A stretch of DNA of 64,000 bases, taken from contig NZ_WOBR01000004.1 in assembly GCF_009727955.1 (NCBI RefSeq), positions 869,724-933,723 of the forward strand, given 5' to 3'. Below, one piece after another: positions 10,264 to 20,474 of the stretch (position 1 is the stretch's first letter; each line of letters starts with the position of its first letter). A program made the position numbers and the translations under genes. The DNA is from Aliivibrio fischeri (lineage in GTDB: Bacteria > Pseudomonadota > Gammaproteobacteria > Enterobacterales > Vibrionaceae). The notes under the pieces are model-generated. The model was not told where the DNA came from and searched no databases. It saw only the letters and a program-made list of their open reading frames with translations.

Positions 10264-11907
10264 TTGGACAAATTTTCAAAGCTAACTATTCGCGCTCGCT
10301 TAATAATAGGATTTGGTATTACTTTATTCCTAATGCTTCTACTTACCATTTTAGGAATACAAAAAGTAAATATTATTGATCATACTTTAACTGAAATGAC
10401 TGACATTAATTCAGTTAAACAACGCTATGCAATCAATTACCGTGGCAGTGTACATGACCGTGCAATTGCTATTAGAGATATTGCTATCGCAAGAACCCCA
10501 CAAGAAATATCACATTTAGAAAAAGAGATTAACCGATTACAAACCTTCTATCGTGATTCAGAAGCACAAATGAAAAAAATGCGCCAAGATGGTATCGCAT
10601 TTACCAGTGAAGAACTCAGCATTTTAGCTAATATCGAAAAAATTCAGAAAACGACATTACCATTAATCGACCAAGTTATTCGTGATAAAAAGTCAGGTAA
10701 ACTCACTACCGATGTTGTTTTAGACTCGATTAGACCTGCGTTTATTCAATGGCTAGATGACATTAACCAGTTTATTGATTATCAAGAAACCCGAAACCAA
10801 ATCCTTACACCTGAAGCAAGAAATGTTGCTGGTGGCTTCCAACAATTAATGCTAATTCTTAGCATGTTTGCTTTAGCTACCTCTTTATTTATTGGTTTGA
10901 TTATTGAGCGTAGTTTTAGAGTTTCTTTAGGTGGTGAACCTTGGGAGCTATCTGAGATGATTAAGAAGATCTCTGAAGGTAATCTATCCCAACGTTTTAA
11001 TAACGCTTCAAGTGCGGTTGGCATCTACAATTCATTAATTATTCTTAATGAAAAAGTCGGCGCTGCAATCAGAAATAGCAGTGATATTTCAACTCACGTT
11101 GCAACATCATCAGAGCAGCTAACTGAGGTGATGCAAAACACAGCAAATAATGCTCAACATGAATTAGCCCAAGTTGAAGAGATTTCACACGCAATCAGTG
11201 AGTTATCGACAACGTCAAAAGAAGTAACATCTAATGCAGTTCACGCTGAAGAAGAAGTGAGTAAAGCGATAGACAGTGTTTCTCAAGGTAACCAAACCTT
11301 AGATGAGTCGATTCATTTGACTCAAAAAATCAATGAATCGGTACAACTAACCGCAAGTATGATTGCTGAACTAAAAACCAATGCAATGGACATTGGGGAA
11401 GTAACTGCAGTTATCAGTACCATTTCAGACCAAACAAATTTATTAGCACTTAATGCTGCAATTGAGGCGGCTCGTGCTGGTGAATATGGTCGAGGCTTTG
11501 CCGTGGTTGCTGATGAGGTTCGTAATCTTGCATCAAAAACTCAAGAATCAACACAAAGTATTCAAGAAATTATCGCTCAACTGCAAGCTCAATCTGAAAA
11601 AGCAAACGACAACATGATAAGTAACGTGGAGCTTATTCAAGAGTCTGTGGCTTTATCAGAGAATGTAAAATCCTCTTTCAGCTACATTGAAAATTCGGTT
11701 CAATCTATATCGAAGATGAACACCTTAGTGGCATGCACCTCTCAAGAGCAGTTCACACTCACAGAACGAATCGCATTAAATACAACCAACACCTTTGATC
11801 TTGTTAATCAAAATGTAGCTGCGATTAATCAAACTCAACAAGCTGCAAAAGAACTATCACAACTGGCTGTTTCACAAAAAGAAGAGCTGGCATTCTTTAA
11901 AATTTAA
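10264..11907 (+). CDS. Methyl-accepting chemotaxis protein, four-helix-bundle sensor type
   Basis: A 547-residue chemoreceptor starting at a TTG codon; no ATG occurs before the first membrane helix (about 10-30), so the TTG is needed to keep that helix. The periplasmic region (about 31-190; [20 protein letters not shown] near its start) looks like a 4HB_MCP four-helix sensor. A second helix (about 192-214), HAMP and signalling domain follow. The tip [20 protein letters not shown] and [15 protein letters not shown] match the upstream receptor, as does the stretch [13 protein letters not shown]. The ligand is unknown. It has its own terminator and probably its own promoter in the 256-bp gap before it. 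Confidence 0.9.
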   Translation: MDKFSKLTIRARLIIGFGITLFLMLLLTILGIQKVNIIDHTLTEMTDINSVKQRYAINYRGSVHDRAIAIRDIAIARTPQEISHLEKEINRLQTFYRDSEAQMKKMRQDGIAFTSEELSILANIEKIQKTTLPLIDQVIRDKKSGKLTTDVVLDSIRPAFIQWLDDINQFIDYQETRNQILTPEARNVAGGFQQLMLILSMFALATSLFIGLIIERSFRVSLGGEPWELSEMIKKISEGNLSQRFNNASSAVGIYNSLIILNEKVGAAIRNSSDISTHVATSSEQLTEVMQNTANNAQHELAQVEEISHAISELSTTSKEVTSNAVHAEEEVSKAIDSVSQGNQTLDESIHLTQKINESVQLTASMIAELKTNAMDIGEVTAVISTISDQTNLLALNAAIEAARAGEYGRGFAVVADEVRNLASKTQESTQSIQEIIAQLQAQSEKANDNMISNVELIQESVALSENVKSSFSYIENSVQSISKMNTLVACTSQEQFTLTERIALNTTNTFDLVNQNVAAINQTQQAAKELSQLAVSQKEELAFFKI

Positions 11908-11925
11908 AAAATTGCACTTAAATAA

Positions 11926-11957
11926 AAAGCCCTTAGGATCTTATCTCTAAGGGCTTT
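11926..11957. terminator. Shared terminator, chemoreceptor / TRAP permease
   Basis: 11-bp perfect inverted repeat AAAGCCCTTAG / CTAAGGGCTTT with a 10-base loop between two convergent genes. Confidence 0.87.
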
Positions 11958-11980
11958 AATATCTGAAACTAAATTCTGTT

Positions 11981-13891
11981 TTATGTTACTTGAGGTTTTC
12001 CTCGCCATTGAGTCAATATCAATCCCGCAATAATGATAATTCCAACGAAACCGGCACCGAATGGATTTAACAAAATTAAAGGAATAGTAGAGAAAGCCAA
12101 TAACCTTTCAGCTGTTGTTAGTACACGTAATAAATACCCTTCAATTGATACAGCAATCGCTATAATAATCGTCAATGTTTGCACAATCGATAAAGTTAGA
12201 CTCCAAGCTCCTGCACTAGAATCGACCAGATTTGTATATGCCATCATTATTGGAATAATGAACAAACCACCAGCCAATTTAAATGCTTCTACTGATGACT
12301 TCATTGGATTAGCATTAGCAACTCCTGCTCCAGCAAATGCAGCTAGCGCGATTGGTGGCGTTACATTTGATGTCTGCGATAACCAAAAAACAATAAGATG
12401 TGCTGTTAATAGTGATAAACCAAAGTCACTTAACATCGGAACCGCCATTACGGCTAATACAATATAAGCGGCTGTTACAGGTAACCCCATTCCGAGTACT
12501 AACGCTACAATACTTATTAACCCAAGAGCTATGAGTAAGTAACCTCCCGAAAAATCCATAACAAATTGAGTAAACTGTAATCCAATTCCGGTTTGTCCAA
12601 CCACACCAACAATTATCCCAGCAGCACCACATGCAGCCGAAATAGGTAATGCCATTAAAGCTCCATTTTTCATGCCTTCAATGAATTTTTGTAATCCTAT
12701 TCGGCTGTGCTTTCTTAAAGCTGCGGTCACTAAAATTGCAGCACAACCAGCGACGCCAACTAATAATGGAGAATACGCCATCATCAATAATGTTGTGATT
12801 AATGCTAATGGAATTAAATGATGAGCTCCCTCTTTCATAACACTCATTACAGCTTCAGTTCGATTTGCTGCTTTAAGATTCAGCTTACATGCCATTAAAT
12901 GCACATAGAGCAAGGTACAAAAGAAATACAAAATTGCAGGAGCAATAGATGCAAGCATGATCTCACTATAAGGAACACCGGTAAATTGTGCCATTACAAA
13001 TGCCCCAGCCCCCATAATTGGCGGCATTATTTGCCCACCAGTTGATGCTGCGGCTTCTATTCCTGCAGCCTGTTCTGGCTTATAACCGAGTTTCTTCATC
13101 ATTGGAATGGTGATCGAACCGGTTGTTACCGTGTTCGCTATTGCAGAACCAGAAATAGAACCTAATCCGGCCGACGCTAATACCGCCGCTTTTGCCGGAC
13201 CACCTCGATATTTACCGGCAATAGAAAAAGCTAAATCAATAAAGAATTTCCCGGCCCCTGTTACCTCAAGAAAAGCACCGAATAAAACAAAAACAAAAAC
13301 GGTGGTTGCAGCAATCCCTAATGCAGAACCAAATATGCCGTTAGCAGAAAAAATTTGAAACTGAATAAGCTCTTGTAAGGTATATGATTTAATTGCGAAA
13401 CCTGCAGGTAACATATCTCCAAATGCGCTATAAGATAAAAATAACACAGCAATAAGTACCATTACCCATCCAACAGTACGACGGCAGCCTTCCATTAATA
13501 AAATAATCAATGAACAACCCGCAACCATATCGGGCAATTGCAACCCATAAAAGAGATGGTTGATATCGTTATAATCAAATATCGTCATTCGATAAGCAGC
13601 AAAAACAATCAAACCACACAAAATAAGATCGATAACTCTCCCAGCTAAATACAAAGAACTCTTTCGATTATTAATTAACGGGTAATGCAAAAAGATGAGA
13701 ATGAGAACCCAACATAAGTGGATAGGCCTAAAATAAGTAGCAGAGATTGTCGAGCTTATTCCCTGCCATATTTGAAAAGCGGATAATGCAACAGCAATGC
13801 TTAAAATTAAGAATCCAAATACGGTGACCGTTCTTTCATGAGGTAAATACTCATCGACATCGCTTTGGTTTTTATCAGTTATAATGTCCAT
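11981..13891 (-). CDS. TRAP transporter fused permease (DctQ-DctM fusion), TAXI type
   Basis: A 636-residue multi-spanning permease of the TRAP-T family in which the small (4-helix) and large (12-helix) subunits are fused, as is usual for TAXI-type systems. The large-subunit signature region includes AAVLASAGLGSISGSAIANTV and GGQIMPPIMGAGAFVMAQ, followed later by VLGMGLPVTAAYIVLA. It is 86 bp downstream of the TAXI binding-protein gene and clearly belongs to the same operon. Secondary, sodium-coupled uptake of an organic acid or amino acid is expected for the family; the substrate is not predictable here. Confidence 0.92.
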   Translation of the reverse strand: MDIITDKNQSDVDEYLPHERTVTVFGFLILSIAVALSAFQIWQGISSTISATYFRPIHLCWVLILIFLHYPLINNRKSSLYLAGRVIDLILCGLIVFAAYRMTIFDYNDINHLFYGLQLPDMVAGCSLIILLMEGCRRTVGWVMVLIAVLFLSYSAFGDMLPAGFAIKSYTLQELIQFQIFSANGIFGSALGIAATTVFVFVLFGAFLEVTGAGKFFIDLAFSIAGKYRGGPAKAAVLASAGLGSISGSAIANTVTTGSITIPMMKKLGYKPEQAAGIEAAASTGGQIMPPIMGAGAFVMAQFTGVPYSEIMLASIAPAILYFFCTLLYVHLMACKLNLKAANRTEAVMSVMKEGAHHLIPLALITTLLMMAYSPLLVGVAGCAAILVTAALRKHSRIGLQKFIEGMKNGALMALPISAACGAAGIIVGVVGQTGIGLQFTQFVMDFSGGYLLIALGLISIVALVLGMGLPVTAAYIVLAVMAVPMLSDFGLSLLTAHLIVFWLSQTSNVTPPIALAAFAGAGVANANPMKSSVEAFKLAGGLFIIPIMMAYTNLVDSSAGAWSLTLSIVQTLTIIIAIAVSIEGYLLRVLTTAERLLAFSTIPLILLNPFGAGFVGIIIIAGLILTQWRGKPQVT

Positions 13892-13977
13892 ATTAATGCC
13901 TGTAGGATAAAGTCAGAAAAGAAGAAAGGTAAGCAGAACTCTTACCCTTCCATTTAATATTGAGTAAAACAGTTTAA

Positions 13978-14904
13978 TTACTTCAAGATTGAATCCAGAT
14001 ATTTTTGAGCTCCCGCATGAAGAGGTACACCCTGTAAACTGTTTGCATTTTCTGGTGTTGTCATTTCAGCCATTTTTACAACTTTACGAACGTCACCTAT
14101 ATTTTCATATGCTGCTTTTGTCAGGTTATATGCCATGTCATCACTCATTTTTGCATTCACCACTAATACATTCCAAACGCTTAATGTCGACACTTCATCA
14201 ACGTTGTTATATACGCCTCCAGGAATATTGTATGTACTGTAGGCTGGGTACTTTTTCATAAACAGTGCACTTTCTTCAGGTGTAATTGAAAGCACTTTTA
14301 TTTTATGTGTTAATGCAATTTGTGTTACAGCACCAACCCCTTGTCCACCGACAATAAAACCAGCATCAATTTGTCCGTTTGCTAATGCATTCGTAGTTTC
14401 AGAGTAGTTTAAATACACCGCTTTAATGTCTTTTTTCACATCAATACCTAAAGACTCAAGTAGAGCAGCTGAAGTTACAGCAGTACCACTTGCAGGAGCG
14501 CCTAAAGACACTCGTTTACCCTTTAATTGCGATAATGATGTAATACCAGATTTTTCAAGAGTTATGGTATGAACTAAATTTGGGTATAGTGCAAAAAGCG
14601 TTTTAACTGGCATTTTTTGTGGAAATTTCCCCTCACCATTATAGGCATCAAGTACCACATTCCCCATTGCAATACCTGCTATCATATCGCCACGCACAAC
14701 CTTAATGGTATTTTCAACTGACGCAGCAGTCACCTCTGCTTTGGCTGTTACATCTGGAACATGTTCAGTCCAAACCTTCGCTAATGCACCTCCAAATGGA
14801 TAATAAATACCACTTTGACCACCGGTGCCAATAGTATAATTTTCAGCATTAACAACTGATGGAATGATAAAGAGTAGAGCAAGTATAAAATTACGTTTAA
14901 ACAC
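13978..14904 (-). CDS. TAXI-family TRAP transporter solute-binding protein
   Basis: A 308-residue periplasmic binding protein of the TAXI family. It has a signal peptide ending near VVNA and the family start YTIGTGGQSGIYYPFGGALA. Other family segments are KGKRVSLGAPASGT and NALANGQIDAGFIVGG. The GTG at 14904 is preferred because AAGGAG lies 6 bases upstream; the ATG at 14910 abuts that ribosome site. It is the first gene of a two-gene operon with the fused permease. TAXI binding proteins of known function bind glutamate/glutamine or other organic acids, so an anionic ligand is likely but unproven. Confidence 0.92.
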   Translation of the reverse strand: MFKRNFILALLFIIPSVVNAENYTIGTGGQSGIYYPFGGALAKVWTEHVPDVTAKAEVTAASVENTIKVVRGDMIAGIAMGNVVLDAYNGEGKFPQKMPVKTLFALYPNLVHTITLEKSGITSLSQLKGKRVSLGAPASGTAVTSAALLESLGIDVKKDIKAVYLNYSETTNALANGQIDAGFIVGGQGVGAVTQIALTHKIKVLSITPEESALFMKKYPAYSTYNIPGGVYNNVDEVSTLSVWNVLVVNAKMSDDMAYNLTKAAYENIGDVRKVVKMAEMTTPENANSLQGVPLHAGAQKYLDSILK

Positions 14905-15088
14905 AATCATCTCCTTGATTATTAAACTTTATTTAGATATATACCTAACTATCGTTTTTATAATAGATTCATTTATTAGCAAGTTCACATTACTCATGGT
15001 TAAATTAAAGTCCAACAAATAACGCCGCAAATGTGGAGTCAATGTAATCTTAATGTTAATCTTTTCACATTTGAGAAATCAAACAAAA

Positions 15089-15115
15089 AAAGGCGAGCCA
15101 TTAAGGCTCGCCTTT
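15089..15115 (-). terminator. Terminator after dcuB-like gene
   Basis: 11-bp perfect inverted repeat AAAGGCGAGCC / GGCTCGCCTTT with a 5-base loop; the adjoining A run on the + strand is the U tract of the minus-strand transcript. Confidence 0.88.
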
Positions 15116-15152
15116 GTTCTAATTAAAGTGTATTTATATTTTTGATTGAGCG

Positions 15153-16466
15153 TTATAAAACCATGCTTGCAAAAATAAATCCGAACACGATACTGAAGAT
15201 CATACTTAATAGACCAGGAAGCATAAAGCTGTGATTAAAAATGTATTTACCGATCTTAGTTGTGCCTGTACGGTCAAAATCGATAGATGCGATAATCGGA
15301 CCATAGTTAGGAATAAAGAAGTAACCATTTACAGCAACAAATGTTGCGATAATCACTTCTGGCGGTAAGCCTAATGCAATACCTACAGGTACTAATACTG
15401 CCGTTGTTGCGCCTTGACTGTTTACCATTACAGATAAACCAAACAATGCAAAAGCAAATGTCCATGGAGCAACTTCAACCAAGCCAGATACCGCTTCTTT
15501 TACCATGATGTCATGGCCTGCGATAAACGTATCACCTAACCATGCAATACCAAATATAGCTACGATAGCACGCATACCTGCATGGAAAACTGAACCTTGT
15601 GTTATTTCATTTCCATCAGGCTTACATAGTAAAATAATTAAAGCTGCCATTGCTAACATTACGATTTCAATAGTATGAGCCATGCCCATTGGAGATCCAT
15701 TGAAGTTAGGACGTAATGCAGGGAATGCACCCATAATAACCACGGCGAATGCACCAAATAGGAATAGTCCTACCGCTTTTTTCGCTTCTGGTTTAATTTC
15801 AATTTCTTCTACTTGTACTTCTTGTTCCATTTCCTTACGGAACGTTGGATCTTGCATACGACGTTGATATTCAGGATCGTCTTTTAGCTCTTTACCAATC
15901 TTGTTAACAATAACGCAAGCTAGTGCTAAACCACAGAATGTGCCCGGAATCGTTACCATTAATACATCAGCTAAAGTAATTCCTTGTGGCTCTAAAAAGG
16001 CAACAACAGCGACAACCGCAGCAGCAATTGGACTCGCTACAATTGCAAATTGAGAAGCAATTACTGCCATTCCAAGTGGACGTTCTGGGCGAATACCACT
16101 ACGACGGCTTACTTCTGCAATAACAGGTAAAACTGAATAAGCTACGTGTCCAGTACCTGCTAAGAAAGTAAACATGTACGTCACTAAAGGGGCAATAAAA
16201 GTAATATGACGAGGATTTTTACGAAGAATATTTGAAGCAATTTTGATTAAATATTCAAGACCACCAGCTGCTTGCATTGCAGCAGCAGCAGCTACTACTG
16301 CCATGATCATCAACATTACATCAATAGGCGGACTTGTCGGTTGTAAACCAAAAACAAAACTTAGTATGGCTAAACCAATACCGCCCATAACACCTAAACC
16401 GATACCACCAATTCGAGCACCGATTAAAATACATACTAGTACGATTAAAAACTCAATTAAAAACAT
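15153..16466 (-). CDS. dcuB: Anaerobic C4-dicarboxylate transporter, DcuA/DcuB family
   Basis: A 437-residue inner-membrane carrier of the Dcu family, which exchanges fumarate, malate, aspartate and succinate during anaerobic growth. Its N-terminal part reads closer to DcuB than to DcuA ([51 protein letters not shown]). A central hydrophilic loop rich in Glu and Lys (about 195-230) and a C-terminal [17 protein letters not shown] segment are also family-like. A GGGAG site precedes the ATG. The DcuB versus DcuA choice is by eye. Together with the broken dcuC-like gene at 44.5-45.9 kb it points to a fermentative, fumarate-respiring host. Confidence 0.88.
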   Translation of the reverse strand: MFLIEFLIVLVCILIGARIGGIGLGVMGGIGLAILSFVFGLQPTSPPIDVMLMIMAVVAAAAAMQAAGGLEYLIKIASNILRKNPRHITFIAPLVTYMFTFLAGTGHVAYSVLPVIAEVSRRSGIRPERPLGMAVIASQFAIVASPIAAAVVAVVAFLEPQGITLADVLMVTIPGTFCGLALACVIVNKIGKELKDDPEYQRRMQDPTFRKEMEQEVQVEEIEIKPEAKKAVGLFLFGAFAVVIMGAFPALRPNFNGSPMGMAHTIEIVMLAMAALIILLCKPDGNEITQGSVFHAGMRAIVAIFGIAWLGDTFIAGHDIMVKEAVSGLVEVAPWTFAFALFGLSVMVNSQGATTAVLVPVGIALGLPPEVIIATFVAVNGYFFIPNYGPIIASIDFDRTGTTKIGKYIFNHSFMLPGLLSMIFSIVFGFIFASMVL

Positions 16467-16738
16467 ATCAATCTCCCTGATGATAGCTTTTATATAATAA
16501 ATTTTTAAATTGCTACGTTATTCGTCTGCAATTTAAACTCCAAAATCGAGCGAATAATAATCGGGTTATTGATTTGATAAATAGTGTTAGATCACACATC
16601 ACTCAAATTAATTCAAGTTAATACAAAAACAGATAAACCACTGTAATTAAAGCAGTTTTATTTCACATAGAGAATACAAATCAAACACTAATTTGGTTAT
16701 TTTATTTAACAAATAACCAAATTTAGTGAATTGTTACT

Positions 16739-17218
16739 TTATAAAGAGAAACAAAGATAGTTTGTATTTTCATGTTTTTTTCGATTATAAAAATACAATT
16801 GTTCGTCATTAATAATATAGTTAAGATCTGTTTCAAAACCTTTTAATGAGTCCAAATCTTGAACAAAAACTGGAGATTTAGCGGGTTTATAATGCCAGTC
16901 TATATTTGTATACTTTAGTGATATTTTATTCTTTTTAACCTTATAGCTCGCATCAATAATAACTTCATACTTATGACGCTCTCCATTTTTGAAAACTAAC
17001 TCACCAGTTTGAAAAATAGTTAAATTAGATGATGAAGCAAAATAGAGTACATCTTTCTCTGTTATTTCTTGGTATTTTTTATACGGTTCTGAAATGAAAT
17101 TTTTAGATAATTCATTACATGCCCAACGAGAACCAGCGAGCTCAGTATCATTAAAGCTAAATTTATAAAATGCCAATCCCACTAGTATAAACAGTAAAAC
17201 CAAATTAACTAATCGCAT
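16739..17218 (-). CDS. Small single-pass membrane protein, ToxS/VtrC-like partner of the upstream regulator
   Basis: A 159-residue protein with one N-terminal membrane helix (about 5-23) and a periplasmic remainder rich in alternating beta-strand patterns (LTIFQTGELVFKN, KYEVIIDASYKVKKNKISLKY). It contains two cysteines (in RWACNEL and NYLCFSL) that could form a disulfide. Its start overlaps the end of the ToxR/VtrA-like gene by 10 bp, the same arrangement as vtrA-vtrC and close to toxR-toxS and tcpP-tcpH. I infer it forms a periplasmic complex with that regulator. There is no clear sequence signature of ToxS, and the beta-rich layout resembles the VtrC lipocalin-like type more. Confidence 0.65.
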   Translation of the reverse strand: MRLVNLVLLFILVGLAFYKFSFNDTELAGSRWACNELSKNFISEPYKKYQEITEKDVLYFASSSNLTIFQTGELVFKNGERHKYEVIIDASYKVKKNKISLKYTNIDWHYKPAKSPVFVQDLDSLKGFETDLNYIINDEQLYFYNRKKHENTNYLCFSL

Positions 17219-18066
17219 ACTAGTTTCGCCCTTTTTAATGCTTCACCAATGATGTTTGGCAAATTATCATATGAAAATTGACTTAACGAATAGTTTCCAT
17301 TTCTATTATTATTTTTTGCTTCTATGTATCCTTTTAAGGAGTACGTATCATCCTCATATACTGAGTCATACATCCTAATGTAAACATTTGCATTACATTC
17401 AGCCAAATTCAAAGATTCAATACCAGATTTGATCTTCTCTATATCTGTTTTTTCTTTTGTCTTATTTAGCAAATAAAAATCCGTGTTATTGACACTAAAG
17501 TGCTCATAATTATTGCTCACTAAAAAGTGCGGTATTGATATGTACCTTTGGTACACGACACCAACAATAATCATCGCAACTAGGAAAAAACAACAACTTA
17601 CTGATTTAACAGAAGGTTTGGTCAATAATTGTTTAAGTATTGCATCAGCTGTTTTTCTATTAAACGCTTCTTTTTTATTTATCTTATTGGCAACAGATGA
17701 TGGTTCTGATTGTTTTTTTAAAGGTGCAATTTCATTCGTATTTTCAACGATTGTGATTGGCTGCTCTATAGCAAGTAAGTAACCGATTTTACTTACTGTT
17801 TTAATCGTTACGTTCTCTGCTTTTAATTGCACTAAATTACGTCTTAAATTCGAAATAACATTCGTTAATGCCTGATCGGTAACAACCATACCTTCCCAGC
17901 AAACATTAAATAGTTGATCACGAGATACACTTTTTCCTTGCTGATCAAGCAATAATCTAAACACTTCATAAGGTAATGGTCTTAACATTACTTTGTGACC
18001 AAACTGGTTTGTTAACGTTCTGCTTTCAGGTTCTAACACTAAATTAGCAATAATTATTTTATGCAT
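17209..18066 (-). CDS. ToxR-like membrane-bound winged-helix transcriptional regulator
   Basis: A 285-residue one-component regulator with an OmpR/PhoB-type winged helix at the N terminus (about 1-100; LRPLPYEVFRLLL, SRDQLFNVCWEGMVVTDQALTNVISNLRR, IKTVSKIGYLL), a cytoplasmic linker, a single membrane helix (about 156-173) and a periplasmic domain of about 110 residues with two cysteines. The GM(V)VTDQALTN stretch is typical of the CadC/ToxR/VtrA group. It is co-transcribed with the small membrane protein and divergent from the outer-membrane gene at 18403, a natural target candidate. The signal sensed is unknown; bile or host cues are sensed by Vibrio relatives. Confidence 0.85.
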   Translation of the reverse strand: MHKIIIANLVLEPESRTLTNQFGHKVMLRPLPYEVFRLLLDQQGKSVSRDQLFNVCWEGMVVTDQALTNVISNLRRNLVQLKAENVTIKTVSKIGYLLAIEQPITIVENTNEIAPLKKQSEPSSVANKINKKEAFNRKTADAILKQLLTKPSVKSVSCCFFLVAMIIVGVVYQRYISIPHFLVSNNYEHFSVNNTDFYLLNKTKEKTDIEKIKSGIESLNLAECNANVYIRMYDSVYEDDTYSLKGYIEAKNNNRNGNYSLSQFSYDNLPNIIGEALKRAKLVCD

Positions 18067-18402
18067 TTAAGCCTTATAGTGAAAAATATAAGTAGAAGAA
18101 AATTGATTCATATAAATGACACAAAAAATACATCTTCAAATAAGAGGCATTGGTTTCATTTATAAAACTCTGGAGTCTACCTAAAAAAACTGACAAATCA
18201 ATAATTCTTAGAGCCATATCACTATTTAGTAAAATAAATGCTTATTAAACATCAAGTTGAGACAAAAAAACCTTCAACAACTTTAGTTAAAACAAATAAA
18301 AAAACAAACAAAAAACAAATGTGAGTTTTCCATTTAGACTCTATAAGCAGCTTTCTTATAATGCCCCCTACTTTTCCTTCCCAATTTATAAATGAGAACC
18401 CC
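18067..18402. other. Intergenic region between ToxR-like regulator and outer-membrane protein gene
   Basis: A 336-bp AT-rich divergent promoter region, with a long A-rich, C-poor tract around 18260-18325. No clear palindrome was recognised; ToxR-type regulators often use AT-rich, poorly conserved sites. Confidence 0.5.
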
Positions 18403-19017
18403 ATGAAAAAAATTGCACTTTTATTGGTATTATTTTCAGCATTTTCTAATGCTAACGATAACATTTCAGGCTTTTACTTAGGTGCTGGCTTGGGTGCAAC
18501 CACTTTTGATGATGGTGGCGCATTTGATTACACAGGCGCTTCTATCAATGCTGATGATTCAACCCTTAAATTCATGGGTGGCTACCAATTCAATCGTATT
18601 GTTGCTGTTGAACTTCAATACACAAAATATGGTGACATCAATGTAAACCATCCTACTGCTAAAGCGGTTGGTTTTAAGGGTATTGATATTGAATCAACGT
18701 CTATCTCACTAGCTGCAAACCTAGGTTATACATTTGATAGCGGCTGGCGCCCATTTGGTATCGTTGGTTTAGGTTCATTAGAATCATCAACGAATGTACT
18801 AGGTCACTCTCTAAGTGAAAATAATACGTCTTTCCATTACGGTGTAGGTGTGGAATATGCACCAAAAGCACTAAGTGGATTGGCTTTCCGTGTAGCTTAT
18901 GAAGGTGATATGTTTATTGAAGAGAACGTATATCAAGATTACGGTTACTACAGCTACTCTGATGACTACGCAATGAATATTGGTACTTTTTACGCAGGTG
19001 CAACTTACAAGTTCTAA
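18403..19017 (+). CDS. Small outer-membrane beta-barrel protein (OmpA-like/opacity type porin family)
   Basis: A 204-residue protein with a signal peptide (MKKIALLLVLFSAFSNA, cleavage near residue 17) and about eight predicted amphipathic strands ending in an aromatic C-terminal residue (GTFYAGATYKF), the recognition signal for barrel assembly. GFYLGAGLGATTFDDGG at the mature N terminus and FMGGYQFNRIVAVELQYTKYGDIN match the outer-membrane beta-barrel domain family. The ATG at 18403 is used because it places the signal peptide correctly; the frame is open 14 codons further up without a signal sequence. It is divergent from the ToxR-like operon. Function is unknown: adhesion, sealing or small-solute passage are all possible. 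Confidence 0.85.
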   Translation: MKKIALLLVLFSAFSNANDNISGFYLGAGLGATTFDDGGAFDYTGASINADDSTLKFMGGYQFNRIVAVELQYTKYGDINVNHPTAKAVGFKGIDIESTSISLAANLGYTFDSGWRPFGIVGLGSLESSTNVLGHSLSENNTSFHYGVGVEYAPKALSGLAFRVAYEGDMFIEENVYQDYGYYSYSDDYAMNIGTFYAGATYKF

Positions 19018-19044
19018 GTTAAGGCTTATTACGAATACAAATCA

Positions 19045-19071
19045 AAACGGGTAGCCAAAAGCTACCCGTTT
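19045..19071. terminator. Shared terminator, outer-membrane protein gene / brnQ
   Basis: 11-bp perfect inverted repeat AAACGGGTAGC / GCTACCCGTTT with a 5-base loop, followed by T residues, between convergent genes. Confidence 0.9.
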
Positions 19072-19095
19072 TTTATTAAATAAAAAGATTGTTGT

Positions 19096-20421
19096 TTATT
19101 TTAGATTTACCGCTTTTTCTGATAATTCTACCGCATCACCGTTCATCACTTTCTTCGTTAATAACTTACTAATAGCAATAGCTGCGAATACAGGTAAGAA
19201 CCAACTTGCGTGCGCTTCAAACAACGGTACATACTCATTTAACAATGTTGCCAATGATTCTGGTAATAAACTAAGAATATGTAACGCATCTAAACTACCA
19301 AATACAAGCGTTATACATACAATTGCTACATAAGCCGCTAAATTTTGTTTCGTTGTCGGCACAAACAATGCGGTTAAAACAAGTGCAATGGCTATCGGAC
19401 AAAGGATCAGAATGGCTGGTAAACTGATCGCTAAAATTTGCTCTAAACCAAAGTTAGCAATAACGCCAGTAAGTACCGTTACGATGATCGCAGTAACGGC
19501 AAATGGTGAACGAAATGTTTGTTGATAATATTCAGCACATGCATTGGTTAAACCGACAGTAGTAGTTAAACAAGCCATAATAATAATGCCAGCCAATAAA
19601 TACTGACCTAATGGGCCAAAGATCTCTGCAACATAACGAGTTAGTAGCTCACCACCATTCGTTGCTCCTTCTGAAATAGAAGCAGAAGTAGCGCCAACGT
19701 ATGCCATAGCTAAATAGCATGCAGACATCAAAAGAGCGTAAACAAACGTTACTTTAAGCGTTGCATGGAAAATCTCTTTTGGTGACTCACAACCTTTATC
19801 TTGAATTGCTTTGATAATGATCCAACCAAAACCAACTGCTGCAATGGCATCCATTGTCATGTAGCCTTGAATTAAACCACTCGTCACGGCTTTATATTGA
19901 TAATCAGCACTCGGTGTATTGAAGGTGCCTAAAGGCGTGACGATAGCTGCAACAGCTAAAGCGGCCAGCATTAGTACAAGTAAAGGTGTCATCACCTTAC
20001 CAATATAATCGACTAACTTTCCACGTTGAAATGCAAGTAATAGTGTTACACCAACAAATAATACCGAGAAAATGAGTAAGTGATCGCCTTCAACAAATGG
20101 CTTAATTCCCATTTCGTAAGCAACCGTTACTGCTCTTGGCATACCAAATGCGGGACCAATAGCGGTAAACAAAAGAACCCAAAAGGCAATGGAAAGTGGC
20201 TTTGGTAATGCCTGTGTTAGCTGAGCACTACTACTTAATCGACCTAATACAATTAATGTCAAAGATGGTAAACCAACAGCAGTAAGCAAAAAGCCTAACA
20301 TTGCTGGTAAGTATTGTGTTCCTGCCTCTAAACCAAGAAAAGGAGGAAAGATGATATTCCCTGCGCCAAGAAACATGGCAAAAGTCATTAGACCAATCGC
20401 AAGCAAGTTGTGTTTTTTCAA
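19096..20421 (-). CDS. brnQ: Branched-chain amino acid transport system II carrier protein
   Basis: A 441-residue cation-coupled transporter for leucine, isoleucine and valine in the LIVCS family. The family opening LMTFAMFLGAGNIIFPPFLG is exact in style, followed by AVGLPSLTLIVLGRL and the IGPAFGMPRAVTVAYEMG segment. It starts at TTG: GAGG is 9 bases upstream and no in-frame ATG lies nearby. The leader contains two copies of a partly palindromic motif (20475-20489 and 20520-20538) that may serve in regulation. Monocistronic. Confidence 0.93.
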   Translation of the reverse strand: MKKHNLLAIGLMTFAMFLGAGNIIFPPFLGLEAGTQYLPAMLGFLLTAVGLPSLTLIVLGRLSSSAQLTQALPKPLSIAFWVLLFTAIGPAFGMPRAVTVAYEMGIKPFVEGDHLLIFSVLFVGVTLLLAFQRGKLVDYIGKVMTPLLVLMLAALAVAAIVTPLGTFNTPSADYQYKAVTSGLIQGYMTMDAIAAVGFGWIIIKAIQDKGCESPKEIFHATLKVTFVYALLMSACYLAMAYVGATSASISEGATNGGELLTRYVAEIFGPLGQYLLAGIIIMACLTTTVGLTNACAEYYQQTFRSPFAVTAIIVTVLTGVIANFGLEQILAISLPAILILCPIAIALVLTALFVPTTKQNLAAYVAIVCITLVFGSLDALHILSLLPESLATLLNEYVPLFEAHASWFLPVFAAIAISKLLTKKVMNGDAVELSEKAVNLK

Positions 20422-20474
20422 TGTACAAGTCCTCTTTTGCTATTGGGCTATACCCTAGTAGCTTTTATTATGGA

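Noticed and set aside
12033-12467. Plus-strand open frame opposite the TRAP permease
   Set aside because: Ile/Ala/Asn-rich shadow of a membrane-protein gene on the other strand.
16467-16738. FNR or CRP site upstream of the dcuB-like gene
   Set aside because: Near matches such as TTGAT-N4 and TAGTG-N5-TCACA exist but have wrong spacing or poor second half-sites.
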